64,000 nt of DNA from Pagrus major (Eukaryota > Chordata > Actinopteri > Spariformes > Sparidae), in NCBI RefSeq assembly GCF_040436345.1, contig NC_133232.1, forward strand, positions 29,079,315 through 29,143,314, in the 5' to 3' direction. Each line of letters opens with the position of its first letter. The stretch's first letter is position 1. Of this stretch, positions 11,501-23,350 are shown in pieces. Below the pieces are notes generated by a model that was not told the DNA's origin, did no database searches, and saw only the letters and a list, made by a program, of their open reading frames with translations. The position numbers were made by a program, and so were the translations under genes.

Positions 11501-13109
11501 CTTTACTTAAGTAGCAATACTACAGTATAAAAACCTCATTACAGGTACAACAAAATTCTACTTGAGTAATTTCAGTGTTAAAATATGGAAAGATTATGTG
11601 CACAAGACACTTTTTTTTGGTTTAATTGGTAGCTCAGGTAGTTAAGGTATATGTATATATATTTAAGTATACATTGTAACAGTTTAGTTATTCATTATAA
11701 GTATTACTAAGAAGCCCTATGTATGCCATAGCTGAAGGTCCTAAAGGCTTTACATTACAGTATGCTGTTTAGCTGCTAGCTAAGTACAGTTTTAGCATGC
11801 TAGTTAGCCTAACTTATTGCTAGTATGTTAGTTAGCCTTATGTGATTTAGTAGGTAGGAGGGTATACATTGTTGAAGATGATGTAGCTGAGGTTGATTTT
11901 TTTTTTTTAGCTATTTCTTGGTAGGCTGAAGGTAGCATGCTGTCGATGATAGCAGCATGCTGGCTAGCTTGACATGGTGCTAGCTGGTTGTAGCTGGTTA
12001 GCATGCTGTTAGCTTGTGATATTGTAGAGCAAAGGTAAATATAACCTACTGTGGAGGGGCCCTCCAGATGATGTCATAGATTTGCCTAGACACTCACACA
12101 CAAATACATTTCAAAAGCTTGTTTTTTTTATTTGGTAAGACAGATCAAGTGACATAATCAAAGAAAAGCTTTTCATACTAGCTAATGCTAGTACATGCTG
12201 TATTGATTACCCTCTGACATGTAGGCCAGTAGATGTATAAAGTATTACAAAATGGAAATACTCAGGAAAAGTAAATTATCTAAACGTTGTGGTTAAGTGC
12301 AGTACTTGAATAAATGTAGGCCTACTTAGTTTCTTTCCACCACAGATGTCTTCTTAGGCCTCCAGCATGTCAAGCGACACAACACAGCATCTGCCCAGGA
12401 GGACGGTTATCTAAGTAAGCGAAGCAGCTGAGCACGAGATCTCTTTACAAGACTCTTGTAAAATATGCAAGTAATAGCCAGGATTTATGTGTGATGCCGT
12501 GATACACAGTAAACCGAACCTCTGGAGGCAGCACTCAGCGAGACGATCATTCCACCGAGTTGTAGTCTGCCAGTCTGCAGACACAGAGGGCTTTCTGTGA
12601 GCAGCTAATATGAAAGTATTTCTGTGATGTTGACTCTGTTATTTTCAGCACAAGGATGGAGAACGTCACGATGTTTATGTTTTCACCTGGCACGCTCATT
12701 CATTCCATTTATTCCTGCTGCGATCAAGGGGGGACTGTTTGGTTGACAAACAGTGAACCGAGTCCAAGACGCTAACTGTTTGTGTTCTCACTGACTACTT
12801 AAAAATTGGCTCCCGTGCTTTTTTCTGCTTCGAGTTGATTTATCCATTTCAGCTGCGGGAACAGCGTACACTGAATCGAACCATTCTCTGATTTCTGAGT
12901 TTCTTATGTTGTCTCTCTGTCTCTCTCTCTCTCTCAGGATTACAGATACCACTTCCTGGCTGCTCTGAACGTCACAAAGTCGGCTGCCTCTCTCATCATC
13001 TACCTGTCTCGACAGCCGTCTGTGTGTGTGTGTGTGCGTGTGTGTGCGCGCGCGTGTGTGTCTTTGTGTGCATGTTTTACGCGTGTCCCCCACAAATTAG
13101 TCTATTAGT
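8521..13109 (+). other. EFEMP2 first intron (inferred) with repeats
   Basis: This stretch contains a solo end fragment of a hAT-like repeat (about 9985-10090), an unexplained GC-rich island (10470-10830), a degraded hAT-like element (11476-12345) and a TG tract (13020-13066). An acceptor-like CT tract ends at 12937. I find no coding exon before 13110. Confidence 0.5.
11476..12345. mobile_element. Degraded hAT-like element with GCTAGC-rich interior
   Basis: The left end reads CAGCGGGGGACGAAGTACTC and the right end, in reverse complement, CTGTGGTGGAAAGAAACTAAG. Both lead into TACTTAAGTA-type motifs, as in the element at 6759. The interior (11760-12020) repeats GCTAGC/TTAGC motifs. I cannot find a target duplication, and the left terminus may itself be rearranged. 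Confidence 0.6.
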
Positions 13110-13211
13110 ATGCAGGGCGCTTGTGTGTCAGTCTTGTGCGTGTGCATATGTGTGTCTGTGCTCGTCCGCAGTGCTATTTCACAGCCACCTAAAGAAAGTG
13201 ACACCTACACG
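13110..13211 (+). other. efemp2: EFEMP2 signal-peptide exon (start choice)
   Basis: An in-frame ATG at 13110 gives [20 protein letters not shown] then [14 protein letters not shown], a 34-residue N-terminus with a credible signal peptide. The exon ends at a GTAAGG donor in the right phase for ECTDG. Human has 37 residues here. Alternatively, the CAG at 13169-13171 is an acceptor and the signal peptide comes from an unseen exon, which would need two bases of a split codon. An exon beginning at 12938 (after CTCTCTCAG) could also carry this ATG. Confidence 0.5.
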
Positions 13212-16200
13212 GTAAGGATGGACGAATCACTCTCCCTCCTTCTCTCCTCTTTCTTTTTATTTGTGTCTCTTCTTCTTTCTCTCCGTACTATATATATCAC
13301 AGCTGATATTACTGCTCTTTTCGTGTGGAAATCTTGGCCTCGACCTTCTCTCTTCTCTCTTTTTTAATATTCCACAGACGTTTTCCCCCCTTGCCAACAT
13401 TTTATAGCAGTCATAGCTGGGGGTAATTTTAGTTTTAATTCCATGTTTCTTCAGGCCCTTGCGTTTTCTTTCCATGCGGCTCACAGCTGCAGTATTTTTT
13501 CCGCAATAATAATGACCCTTTTTCCAAACAGTGGCCTTAAATTCGTTGTTTTTGAAGTGACATTTGGCTCAGGGAGAGCAGTTAAAAATGTCACAAATCC
13601 TTTAACAGCAGCAGACTTCTTGTCTTTTTGGCCCAGAGGAAACAAGTATCTCTGTGTCCTACTACTGGGGGATTTATTATGTATTATGAATACATTATGC
13701 AACTCCTTGGCTCAGTGGGCCTGTTCACATCTTTCTTTCCATCATTTTCTCGCACTTCCTTTCTCTCTCTCTGCTGCTCTTTTCAGGAATGCACAGATGG
13801 GTATCACTGGGACGCTCAGACTGAGCACTGCAAAGGTAAAATCTCTCTTTATACCTGCGTTTATTCCACCTCGCCACCTTATTCTTACAAACAGTAACAT
13901 TTTTTGGTCATCCTGTGGGTCTCTGTGTTTCCCATCAGACATAAACGAGTGTGAGACTATTCCAGATGCCTGCAAAGGGCAGATGAAGTGCTACAACCAC
14001 TACGGAGGGTACCTGTGCCTTCCACACACTGCGGAAGTCTTCCCGGCTCCAGAGCCCGCCATCACGCCCACCGTGACCAACCCCTGCCCTCTGGGCTACG
14101 AGTCGCAGGGAGACAGCTGTGTGGGTGGGTGTCTGGTTTGTAGGTCTGGGGGGTTGGAGGTGGACAGGTGGCCACAGGATGAGAGATCATTAGGCATGTT
14201 TATGCGTGTGTGATTGTGTAAATTTATTGTCGGCGGCCGCAGATTGCGAGGGACAGGTGGCCGTAGCAGGTGTTGAGACTGGAGGCAGCATGTTGGTGCA
14301 ATCTGTGTGGGTGTGAGTGAGTATGAGTCCAGGGGGGCAGACAGACAGACAGACAGACAGTGAAGGAATTTGGAAGATTTCACACGAGAGCAGCTGCTGT
14401 GTTTTTAAGAACCCGGACTTGCGGCGAGAAACCTAGCGCCGCTGGAGGGACGGGTGTTCATCAGCCTGCATGAGACAGCAAACATGATTCAACATGATGT
14501 GATATTTTTCAGCTGTCGGGTGCAAATGAGGCAAACGGAGCGGCCGTCGTCTGCCCTCCAACAGGAACACTGTATCTTCCTGTCAGGCTGAGTGATGGTG
14601 TGTTTGCTCACAATAACCACATTCTGACATGTGTGTCCCTGTTTCACTTCGCCCACAAACACAGACATCGATGAGTGTGAGCGAGACGAACATGACTGCC
14701 AGCCCAGTCAGGAGTGTATCAACTCACTGGGAGCCTTCACCTGTCAGTGTCCGGACGGTTACCGCAAGGTCGGCACAGAGTGCATCGGTGAGTTTATCTT
14801 TTAACTAGTGTAGCTAAGATGGCTTAAATAGGACAGCTCAGAAAAATGTTTGGATGAAGTTGGAGACTGACCTGAATATCCCTCTTTCTCTCTCTCCTAG
14901 ACATCGATGAGTGCAGGTACAGATACTGTCAACATCGCTGTGTCAACGTCCCCGGCTCCTTCTCTTGTCAGTGTGAACCTGGTTTCCAGCTGGCAGGAAA
15001 CAACCGGTCCTGCATTGGTGAGTGACGCCTCCTGCCACTGATTTAAGACTCGACTGTCGTAGCCAAAAGGCAAAAAGGTCTGAACACTCTACCGATGGCT
15101 TCCAGTCAGTTTCAACCTTGCAGAGATCTTACTCGGGGTTTGTCAAGTGCCTGACAAGAATTAACAGCTTTAAAAATGATGTGGTTGGGAAATCTTAAAG
15201 GAACAGTTCGATGGAGAGTCGGGGGAAGTTTCAAAGCATTTCTGAAGCTTCACAGCAAAACAGCATTGCAGCAAACAATGGAAGTAAATGGAGAGTTGTT
15301 TTAAAAGACATAAAATGGCTCCATACACCCCATCTGAAGCGGTTGCCCGAGCTCGACTGCAGGTGTAAATAAACTGTTTTAAAACAAGTCTCCATCTACT
15401 TCCGTTATTTAGGAGAATGCTGTAACACTGTTTTGCTGTGAAGCTCCAGAAATGTTTTGTGGACTAAGAAACTTCGCCTGACTTTCCGTCGGCTCGATGG
15501 TGAATAGATAATGACTGAAATTAAACTCTCGGGTGAACTTATTCTTTAAAGTCTTTCGGTTTTGGGGAGTATGAAGTTGTATAAAGCTGTTTGTGGCTCT
15601 AGAGGGCGCTCAAGTGACGTACCTCAGTCGGTGTTGGTTCTGGCTCAAGACTACAAGTTTGAAAATGACAATTAAGTTGAACATCTGGGGATGTGAAGTT
15701 AGAAAGAAGTGACCTCTGTAGTCCACTCCTCATATCTGCTACGTTAGACACTATTAGCATAATACAGCTGAATTTCCATCAGTGGTTGAGATTCATTGTG
15801 GGTCTCCGCAGTATCTACAAACAACGCCTGCTACATGGTACAGCCTCCAAATGTGTAGGTTAAGGCACCAAAACTAACTGGTTAGGGTGAGAGGAAGACC
15901 TCTGGGGGTGGGTTGTGTAGTGAAGTGACGCCTGCTAGAGCAGCTGGACCTTTTCTCCACGAGGAAGAAGAGTCTTTTCAGCGTTTCTCTGCTTCTTTCT
16001 TACACATTCATGGTCACATAGGTAACAGTTTAAGTTAGTCTAAGCGCTGTATCGTAGGCAGCTGGACGTGTTTCAGTTTCCTGAAGAAGTTTCACCTCTC
16101 GTCCAAGAGGCTTCTACAGTTTAAGTTCAATTTTGGGGAAATAACTTGTCTTATCTGTTAGAAACAATCCCACGCCTGCCATTACATATTGATTCAACAA

Positions 16201-19200
16201 TGCTAAATTATAACCAATGGACAGACGTACAGTACGTGACATTACCTCTTTACAGCAGAGCCCGTGTCACTTAAAACCGGTGAGAAGAAAAGATCTTTCG
16301 TGAAGAAATGAAAACTTTCAACAGAAAACAGGCCAACGATCGCGTTCCCGTCTTGGGCCCCTTCACTAACAACAACAAGCTGATTGAGGAAATTTGTGCT
16401 CACAGTGTTTACTTTAATGGGAAGCCATTCTTCTGATTTCTGCCTTCATTTCATGTTTTTGATCCAGAAACTGTCAAAGGTTGTTTTGGGTGTGTTTGCT
16501 CTTTGAAATTAGTCACACAGCTTTTTTTTGTGTTTACACGATAAAATCATCCTTCTCTCCCTTCAGACGTGAATGAATGTGATATGGGTGCTCCCTGCTC
16601 TCAGAGATGTTACAACACGTACGGCACCTTCCTCTGTCGCTGTGATCAGGGCTATGAGCTGGGGCCTGACGGCTTTGCCTGCAACGGTAAGAGACCCACT
16701 TTGTCTGTAAAGACGGATTCATTCCAGCTTTCTACCTTCAACTGAGGACAAAAAAATAAAACCTGACCCGTAACTCGACAGACATCGACGAGTGCAGCTA
16801 CTCCAGTTACCTGTGCCAGTACCAGTGTGTCAACGAACCAGGGAAGTTCTCCTGTGTGTGCCCAGAAGGATACCAGCGGCAAGGCACCAGACTATGCCAG
16901 GGTAAGCACGCCCGCCTCCATTTCCTCCCAAAGACCAAACACCTACCTCTCTGTGCTTTCAGAGCCACAAACGCTGCACTGAGTCAATAATCTTTCTTAG
17001 ACAGCGGTCTATTTCTGTCCTGGTCCTGTTCGGTTCTGAGCTGTTCTTCTTCTGCAGATATAAACGAGTGTGAAACAGGTGAACACCAGTGCACCGACAC
17101 ACAGACCTGTGTGAATATCCACGGGCGATACCAGTGTGTGGACACGAACCGCTGCCAAGACCCTTACGTACAAGTGTCTGAGAAGTGAGTGACACCTCGT
17201 GAAAGCTTGTGTGTGTGTGTTCGTACACAAACACACACTTTCACACACCTTTTCCCACTTAGTGAAATATGTGCTGGCCATCAGCTCAGAATATAATCAG
17301 CCCCTGTATTGAGTATGGCTCAAACTGCGAGATTACATCAATTACTTTTTCCACGTTTGAGTCCAAACTTTTCTTTTGAGCACGCTCCAATAAGAAAACT
17401 ATTAGAGAGTGGACAAGTGTTGGATTGGGAACAGGTGTGGGTCAATATTAACATATCCCAGATGATTTAATATTAAATGTCTTTTAGAAAAACATTGAGA
17501 TAAAAATGGCTACTGTTCAATATTTGCTTAGATTTGAGGAGAGCTCTCATCAGTCATATTACTCCCTCTGCTGGCTGATTTATGAACTACTTTTTAATGT
17601 TTTCCTGCACCAAACATCACCACAATTTAAATGGTTTAATCCTCTGTGTGTGTGTGTGTGTGTGTGTGTGCAGCCGCTGCGTGTGTCCCGTCAACAAGCC
17701 CCTCTGTCGAGATCTGCCCTTCTCCATCGTCCACCGCTACATGAGCATCACCTCGGAGCGCTCCGTCCCCTCCGACATCTTCCAGATTCAGGCCACCAGC
17801 GTCTCTCCCGGGGCTTACAACACCTTCCGCATCCGCTCTGGTGACGAAAACGGAGACTTCTACATCAGGGTGAGTGTTACAGAGAGTGGAGAGTTTAATG
17901 GTTTGTTCAAGTTATTTATGCAACTGCTGAGAAAGTCTTTAATCAGAGTGAGGACTAATATTCAAAGCTTGAGTGTCAAACGAGCTGTAGATGTTTGTTT
18001 TTGCTAAAAACAACCAAACTAATGTCTTTTATTTGTCAAAAAATCAAAATCAAACGTTAAATCAAATTTCAAAATTAAAATTAAAGGGTCACTTTGCACC
18101 ATGGGCTTGTAATGTATGCAGGAAAAAGACGTTATTGTTCTTTCAAAGTTCCTTCGGTGGTCATGGTTTATTTTCCAGAAAGTAACAAACAAACAAAGAA
18201 CAAAGAAATCACAGTTCCTGCTTGTTTCTTTGTGCTCTGGCAAAAAAAAAAAAACAATTCATGGCTCAGCCTCACAAATAAAACTTAAACTATGGTTATA
18301 AAATAACCACTTTGCTGCTTCACAGTCAGTCAAAGTGAGCAGTGATTCTATAAAACATGATACGCTCACAGGAGAGTCATAAACTCTGCTTTCCATCTGT
18401 TCCTCTTCAAATGACAACCAGTTACATCTCAATTCCCTGATTTGGAAAACACTTTATTGTCCTCCCACGAACTGTATTTAAGATTTTTGGATTGAAAACA
18501 GACGTCTTTTATCTTAAAACATTAGAAGAAAACATTACATTCGACTTCTTCTCAGGATTGTGTTTGACTGACGTTTCCTTCACCGTCCTGTTAATTTCAC
18601 AGCTCCTGTTAGAGCAGGACTACTTTATCGTTTCAATTGAGCAGAATCTTGTTAAAGGAATAGTTCATTATTTGGCTATTTAACTGTTAACAAACAATAA
18701 CATGCTTTATAAACCATTTATTGAGCAATTATTTATTATAAGTTGCAACTGATGTTTATATTATTTTGTAAATGGTGAATAAATACTGTGTAGTTCATCT
18801 CTAAACTCTGTTTGGACGGCCTGAAAGCATTTAATTGTTTTATAACAGTGAAATAACTTTTAACTAAAGTTTAATTAACTGTAAATTTTACCATTTATTA
18901 CCGATGGTTGTTATAAAGTGTTAGTGTTGGGAAATAAACTATAATTGTGAAGCTAATGCCAGGTTAGCTTAGCATAAAGACCTGAAGTAGATATGTGTTT
19001 ATCTGCGAGCTTCGGAGGTGCTGATAGGTGGAGTTTGTTTACCTTTGAGAGGAGCCAAACTGACTGTTTCCCCCTTTTTCTATTCTTCGCGGCAAACTAA
19101 GTTAAGCTAAGCTAATTGTTGGATGTAGCTTTATATTTTCGAGGTCCACTGTGTAGGATTTGCTATCGATCTTCTCGTCACTCACACAGAATCTGCTGCA

Positions 19201-19411
19201 TGAATGTGCTCAGCGAAATTTGTTTTGTCTTCTCCAGCAAATCAATAACATCAGTGCCATGCTGGTGCTGGCCCGCGCTGTGTCGGGGCCCAGAGAGTAC
19301 ACGTTGGACCTGGAGATGGTGTCGGTTAACCCTCTGCTCAGCTACCAGGGCAGCTACCAGACCAGCTCCGCCCTCCGACTCTCCATCTACGTCGGGCCAC
19401 ACACCTTTTAA
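13110..19411 (+). CDS. efemp2: EGF-containing fibulin extracellular matrix protein 2 (fibulin-4)
   Basis: Coding exons: 13110(start uncertain)-13211, 13787-13835, 13939-14124, 14665-14787, 14901-15017, 16567-16686, 16782-16901, 17058-17184, 17674-17869, 19238-19411. They sum to 1314 nt and 437 aa, close to the human length of 443. Residues 1-24 form a hydrophobic signal peptide. An atypical split EGF (35-112) with a short Pro-rich linker follows, then five calcium-binding EGF modules opening DIDEC, DIDEC, DVNEC, DIDEC and DINEC (113-314), and the C-terminal fibulin module (315-437) ending [20 protein letters not shown] and [10 protein letters not shown] point to fibulin-4 rather than EFEMP1. 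Secreted fibulin-4 is needed for elastic-fibre assembly and works with tropoelastin, fibrillin-1 and lysyl oxidase. Exon boundaries follow cbEGF modules in phase 1. Whether this is the fish a or b copy cannot be told. Confidence 0.94.
15194..15551. mobile_element. MITE-like foldback repeat, copy 1
   Basis: The ends are CTTAAAGGAACAGTTC and, in reverse complement, CTTTAAAGAATAAGTTCACC. Inside, the stretch around 'AGCTTCACAGCAAAACAG' recurs inverted around 15430. A second copy of the family lies at 55797-56120. It sits in the EFEMP2 intron between the third and fourth cbEGF exons. Confidence 0.7.
15552..16566 (+). other. Rest of EFEMP2 intron; old repeat fragment
   Basis: No exon is seen. About 16045-16125 (GGCAGCTGGACGTGTTTCAG and following) resembles a dispersed fish repeat that ends in a 'gaagtttcacctctcgtcc' motif. 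Otherwise nothing is recognised. Confidence 0.35.
17645..17673 (+). repeat. (TG)n tract forming an EFEMP2 3' splice site
   Basis: A run of about 13 TG units directly abuts the acceptor CAG (17671-17673) of the exon that begins the fibulin module. It replaces the usual pyrimidine tract. Confidence 0.85.
17870..19237 (+). other. Last EFEMP2 intron
   Basis: About 1.37 kb, AT-rich. The part at about 18955-19190 is a copy of the dispersed 'GCTTAGCATAAAGAC... GTTAAGCTAAGCTAA... CTATCGATCTTCTCGTC' repeat, also seen near 63400-63660. No exon is recognised. Confidence 0.5.
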
Positions 19412-20168
19412 AGAAGAAGAAGATGATGAAGAAGATGAAGAAGAAGATGAAGAAGTGTGGAGGGACACAGAGAAAGATTGAGAGAGAGAGAGGAGAAACA
19501 GAGATGCAAAAAACGAAGCTGTAAAACAAAAGTGGTCAATGCAACCAGTCACTGTGATGTTACACTCTTAGCTTTTTGTACTTCCAAAGAAAGCCTCACA
19601 TTTCTGTCAGCCCGCCATTATTACGTGTAAGATTATACATAAGATGAAGTATACAAATACATTAATGTCTCACAGATAACAGCCTTAAAACAATTAGTCC
19701 AGTCAAACTTGTTCCCTTGTGTTTAAAGTGTCAGTTTTCTCGGGATATCATGTTTACCGTTGCGTTGTATTTAACACCGCTCTGATCTGACAGCATCATT
19801 CTGCGGTCAGCGTGTATAAAAGAGGGATTTCTTTTCCTTGCGTCTGTTCAGGGTGATAACAAACCTGCGAGGCATTTTTTCCGTCTCCCTTCAGGTGGAG
19901 CGATCCACACCATATTAATCTGTTTTCACCGGTTTACATCCTTATCTTCGGTTCCGCTCTGTTTTGTCACTTCATTCTCGTCGGCTCCGTTTCCTGTTGA
20001 CAGACATGATTCAGTAACCACTCAGATCAGACCTCAGCATCCCGACTCCTCCTTCACCCTCCACCGTTCATTCCCATGTGCAAGCTCTCCCTCACTGCCT
20101 TTTGTAGGTTTGTCTCATTGCTGATTGTGTTTTGTTTTGTTTTTGTCTAAGATTTAAACCCAAATAAA
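19412..20168 (+). terminator. EFEMP2 3' UTR and polyadenylation signal
   Basis: The stop codon is TAA at 19409-19411. A GAAGAAGATGA-rich tract follows at once (to about 19455). The first canonical AATAAA with a T-rich downstream region is at 20163-20168, giving a 3' UTR of about 0.77 kb. Confidence 0.65.
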
Positions 20169-20264
20169 ACAATATACCTTTTAGTCTCTGTGTCGCAACG
20201 AAAATTATTTCTACTTCTTACTTGTAAGGTCTTCTTATTTCTGCAGCATCCTCTAGAGCTGAAA

Positions 20265-22496
20265 TAATGAGCCAATTAAAGGTCCAATATCATGCTAATT
20301 TCCAAGTTATTTTTGTGTGTCTGCTAGAAAATGTTAACATACTTCAATGGTAAGAAAAAAACCCAAATCCACCTCGTTCTGTCCATATCTAAGCTCCCAG
20401 AAAGAGCTCCAGGCTTTGTAGCCAGTTTTCGTAGCGGCCAAACTGTATAAATACAACGTCACGTGATGCACCGGGGCCCCAAAACGACTTTTTCCCCATA
20501 AGCTTACATTGTGAAAGAAGCATCTATAAAATGGTGGATACATTTTTTTGAGCGTCATACAAAGTCAAAGGACTGTCACATCAGAATCTGGGGTTCGCAT
20601 CCAGTCTGTGGTTCAGTTCAGGCAACAAAAGCACTTTGGTTAAAGTTAGGAAAGATATTTTCAGTTGGTCAAATGACTTCTTCAAATAGTGACAAACTGT
20701 AACCTTTATAATTCACGTACATGGACACGATTTGGACAGTTTGTGAAATAGTGATGATGTAATGTGTAGGAAGCATGTAGATTGACACAAACTGCCTGAA
20801 CACTGGGTTGGTATAAGAGCATGTTTACACAGTATTTACAGTTTGTAGCATGCAGATCTGCTTTATAGTCACAACATGCATGAATCTCACTTCCTACAAT
20901 ATGAAGATAGTCGATCGACAGATAACACATTTGCAATTATTCTGATTTTCAATCAATCAATTCGAGAAACACAGTTGATTCCAGCTTCTCTGCTGTGACG
21001 ATGGGCTGCTTTCTCTGTTTTCTATCGTTATAAACTAAACCTATCTTTGACTTTTAGACTGTTGACCATCTCAAGAGAGCTTCCCGACTACATCAGGAAG
21101 ATGAAAATGTTCGTTTTTACTATTTTATAACATGCTATGGGGCCAAATCTGACATAAAACTGGTCCAGACATATGTACAGTATATTGCCTGTTCATTTGT
21201 CGAACACCATCACTGTTTTCTAGCTCCTCTATTCATTCCCCTCCCTCCTCCTTTTTTTTTTTTTTTCACTAAAGACAAAAAGAGTGGTTTATATATGAAG
21301 TCGTGAGAACAGGGTAGTCTGCGGGGTAACCGGTGTTCGAGCTTCCCCGTACCACCCCCCCTTTATCTGCACCCACACACTCAACGCAGCCCTCCGTTGC
21401 ACAATATATTTGCTTCTTTCTGTGTCATCGTCAGCTCACAACAACAAGCTAACATCATGATTTTTCTTCCCTAAAATGCTCTCAGTCGCAGCCTGGGATC
21501 TCTTGAGCTAAACAGCGTATCAGAAACATATAAAATAAAGACAGAAATATCAATTCCCCATTCTGGTTTCTATCCTCATCGCTGATTATCTATAAATGTT
21601 TCATTTTTGTGACAGGATGAAGCCGAGTAAATCTTCTTAAAGTCCTCAAATTAGAGAGGGAAGGCAGCAAATGTCTGCAGTTTAGCTTACACAAGACTGA
21701 AGCTCTGCAGCCTTCTGCTCTATTTTTACTGTCACAGCACTTCACTTGTGTTGTAACTGATTCTCCTGACCCACAAAAAAAAAAACTAAGGAAAAAGAGA
21801 GAGAGAGGGAGAAAAAGAGAGAGGGGAAAGCCCTTATTTCACAGTCCACTGCTGTTCGCTCCGCCCCGTCCTACACACAAGCACACAAACACACCACACA
21901 CACCTCCCATCTGTCCTCACTGGGGGGTGATGACTCACACACACAGCCCAGTTTTATGTAATCGGAGCAGACGGTGTTCAGCCGCCAGGAGGCAGCAGAT
22001 CACACACATCTCCTCACACAGCAGAAGTCCAGGAATAGCAACAACCTGAGGAGAGAGTGTTGGTTTTATAACCTAATTGACGACTGAACCTACATTTTCT
22101 CTTGTTTTCCGTGAACTCATACACCTGTGGGAGGAAAAAAAGTGATGGCAACTTTGTCTACTTTTCACAAATAATAACTACAGCGTACAAAGAGTTTCCA
22201 AGCTCTGAAATACTGAGGGTTGTAGCGCAGACTTTTTCTTGCATAACTTGGCATCCTGTGATGATGGAGAACAAAGATGACAGAGCCTGGTGGTGGTGTT
22301 AAAGAGTGCAGTAGGGTAGGAGGTGTGTGTGTTTTCACATTAGGGGAGTGTAGCAGTCCCCTGGCATTTCCTGTTGGCAATCAGACAGAACGAAAACCTG
22401 ACTGAAATCGGACGACACTGTCATGGATGGATTACTGAACGGGCCTACTGGGCACAGACCCAGAGGTGCGAGGGGACTCACCTGCAAAATGTCACT
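20265..22496. other. Intergenic; repeat fragment then unannotated sequence
   Basis: 20270-20560 (AATTAAAGGTCCAATATCATG onwards) looks like a dispersed fish repeat; part of it (AAGCATCTATAAAATGGTGG) recurs as AAGCATCTCTAAAGCGGTGG in the 31801-32220 element. The rest holds homopolymer runs near 21250 and 21775 and a GA tract near 21795-21830. I see no gene. Confidence 0.4.
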
Positions 22497-22499
22497 GAA

Positions 22500-23350
22500 G
22501 GAAACACAAACTGACTGTAAAGATCCACAAAACATCCACAAAGAGACGCAAAATGTCCACAAACAGATGCAACTTGACTTGAAATAGATACAAACCCAGC
22601 AGAATGAGATGCAAAGCAGCTAAAGAGACACAAAACAACCACTAAGAGACACAAAACAACCACAAAGAGGCACAACATGTCCACGGAGAGGCGTGAAATG
22701 ACCACAAAGCCAAAAAAACACCACAAAGAGATGCAACATGACTAAAAATAGTTGGAAATCAACCAGGATGAGGTAAAAACAGCTAAAGAGATGCAAAATT
22801 GACCATTAAGAGCAAAAAAAAAACCTCAACGAGATGTTCAACAACCACTAAGAGACGCAAAATGACCAAAAAATATGCAACAGAGAGTCAACAGAGAGAC
22901 GTGAAACAGCCACAAAGGGACTCAGGACAACCACAAAGAGACATAAAATGACCACAGAGACACAAAACGTCCACAGAGAGACATGAAACAAACACAAACA
23001 GATGCACAATGATGACAGAGATGCAAAACAACCACAGAGACACAAAACGACCACAGAGATACAAAACGTACACAGAGTGACATAAAATGACAACAAAACA
23101 ACACAAAACAAAGAGACACAAGACGACCACAAAGAGATACAAAAGATCCACAGATAAACGCAAAATGTCCACAGAAAGACATGAAACAACTAGAAAGGGA
23201 CGCAAGACGACCACAAAGACACATGTGACAACCACAAAGAGACACAAGACGACCACAGAAAGATGCAAACTTGACCACAAAGAGATGCAAAAAGCACAAA
23301 GAGTTGCAGCATAACTAAAAATAAACACAAAACTACTAAATATAGACACA
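22500..23350. repeat. Degenerate 21-bp minisatellite, array A
   Basis: Diverged tandem copies of a unit close to CCACAAAGAGACACAAAACG (about 21 bp), many with indels. Because 21 is a multiple of 3, several frames stay open over long distances without being genes. The same unit forms array B at 24743-25290. Confidence 0.85.

Noticed and set aside
13110-19411. Assignment as EFEMP1 (fibulin-3)
   Set aside because: The linker in the first EGF is short and the RYRYCQHRC and DMGAPC modules match fibulin-4; FIBP as neighbour agrees.
20580-20630. Possible tRNA because of GGGTTCGCATCC
   Set aside because: No matching acceptor or anticodon stem could be built around it; it lies next to a dispersed repeat.
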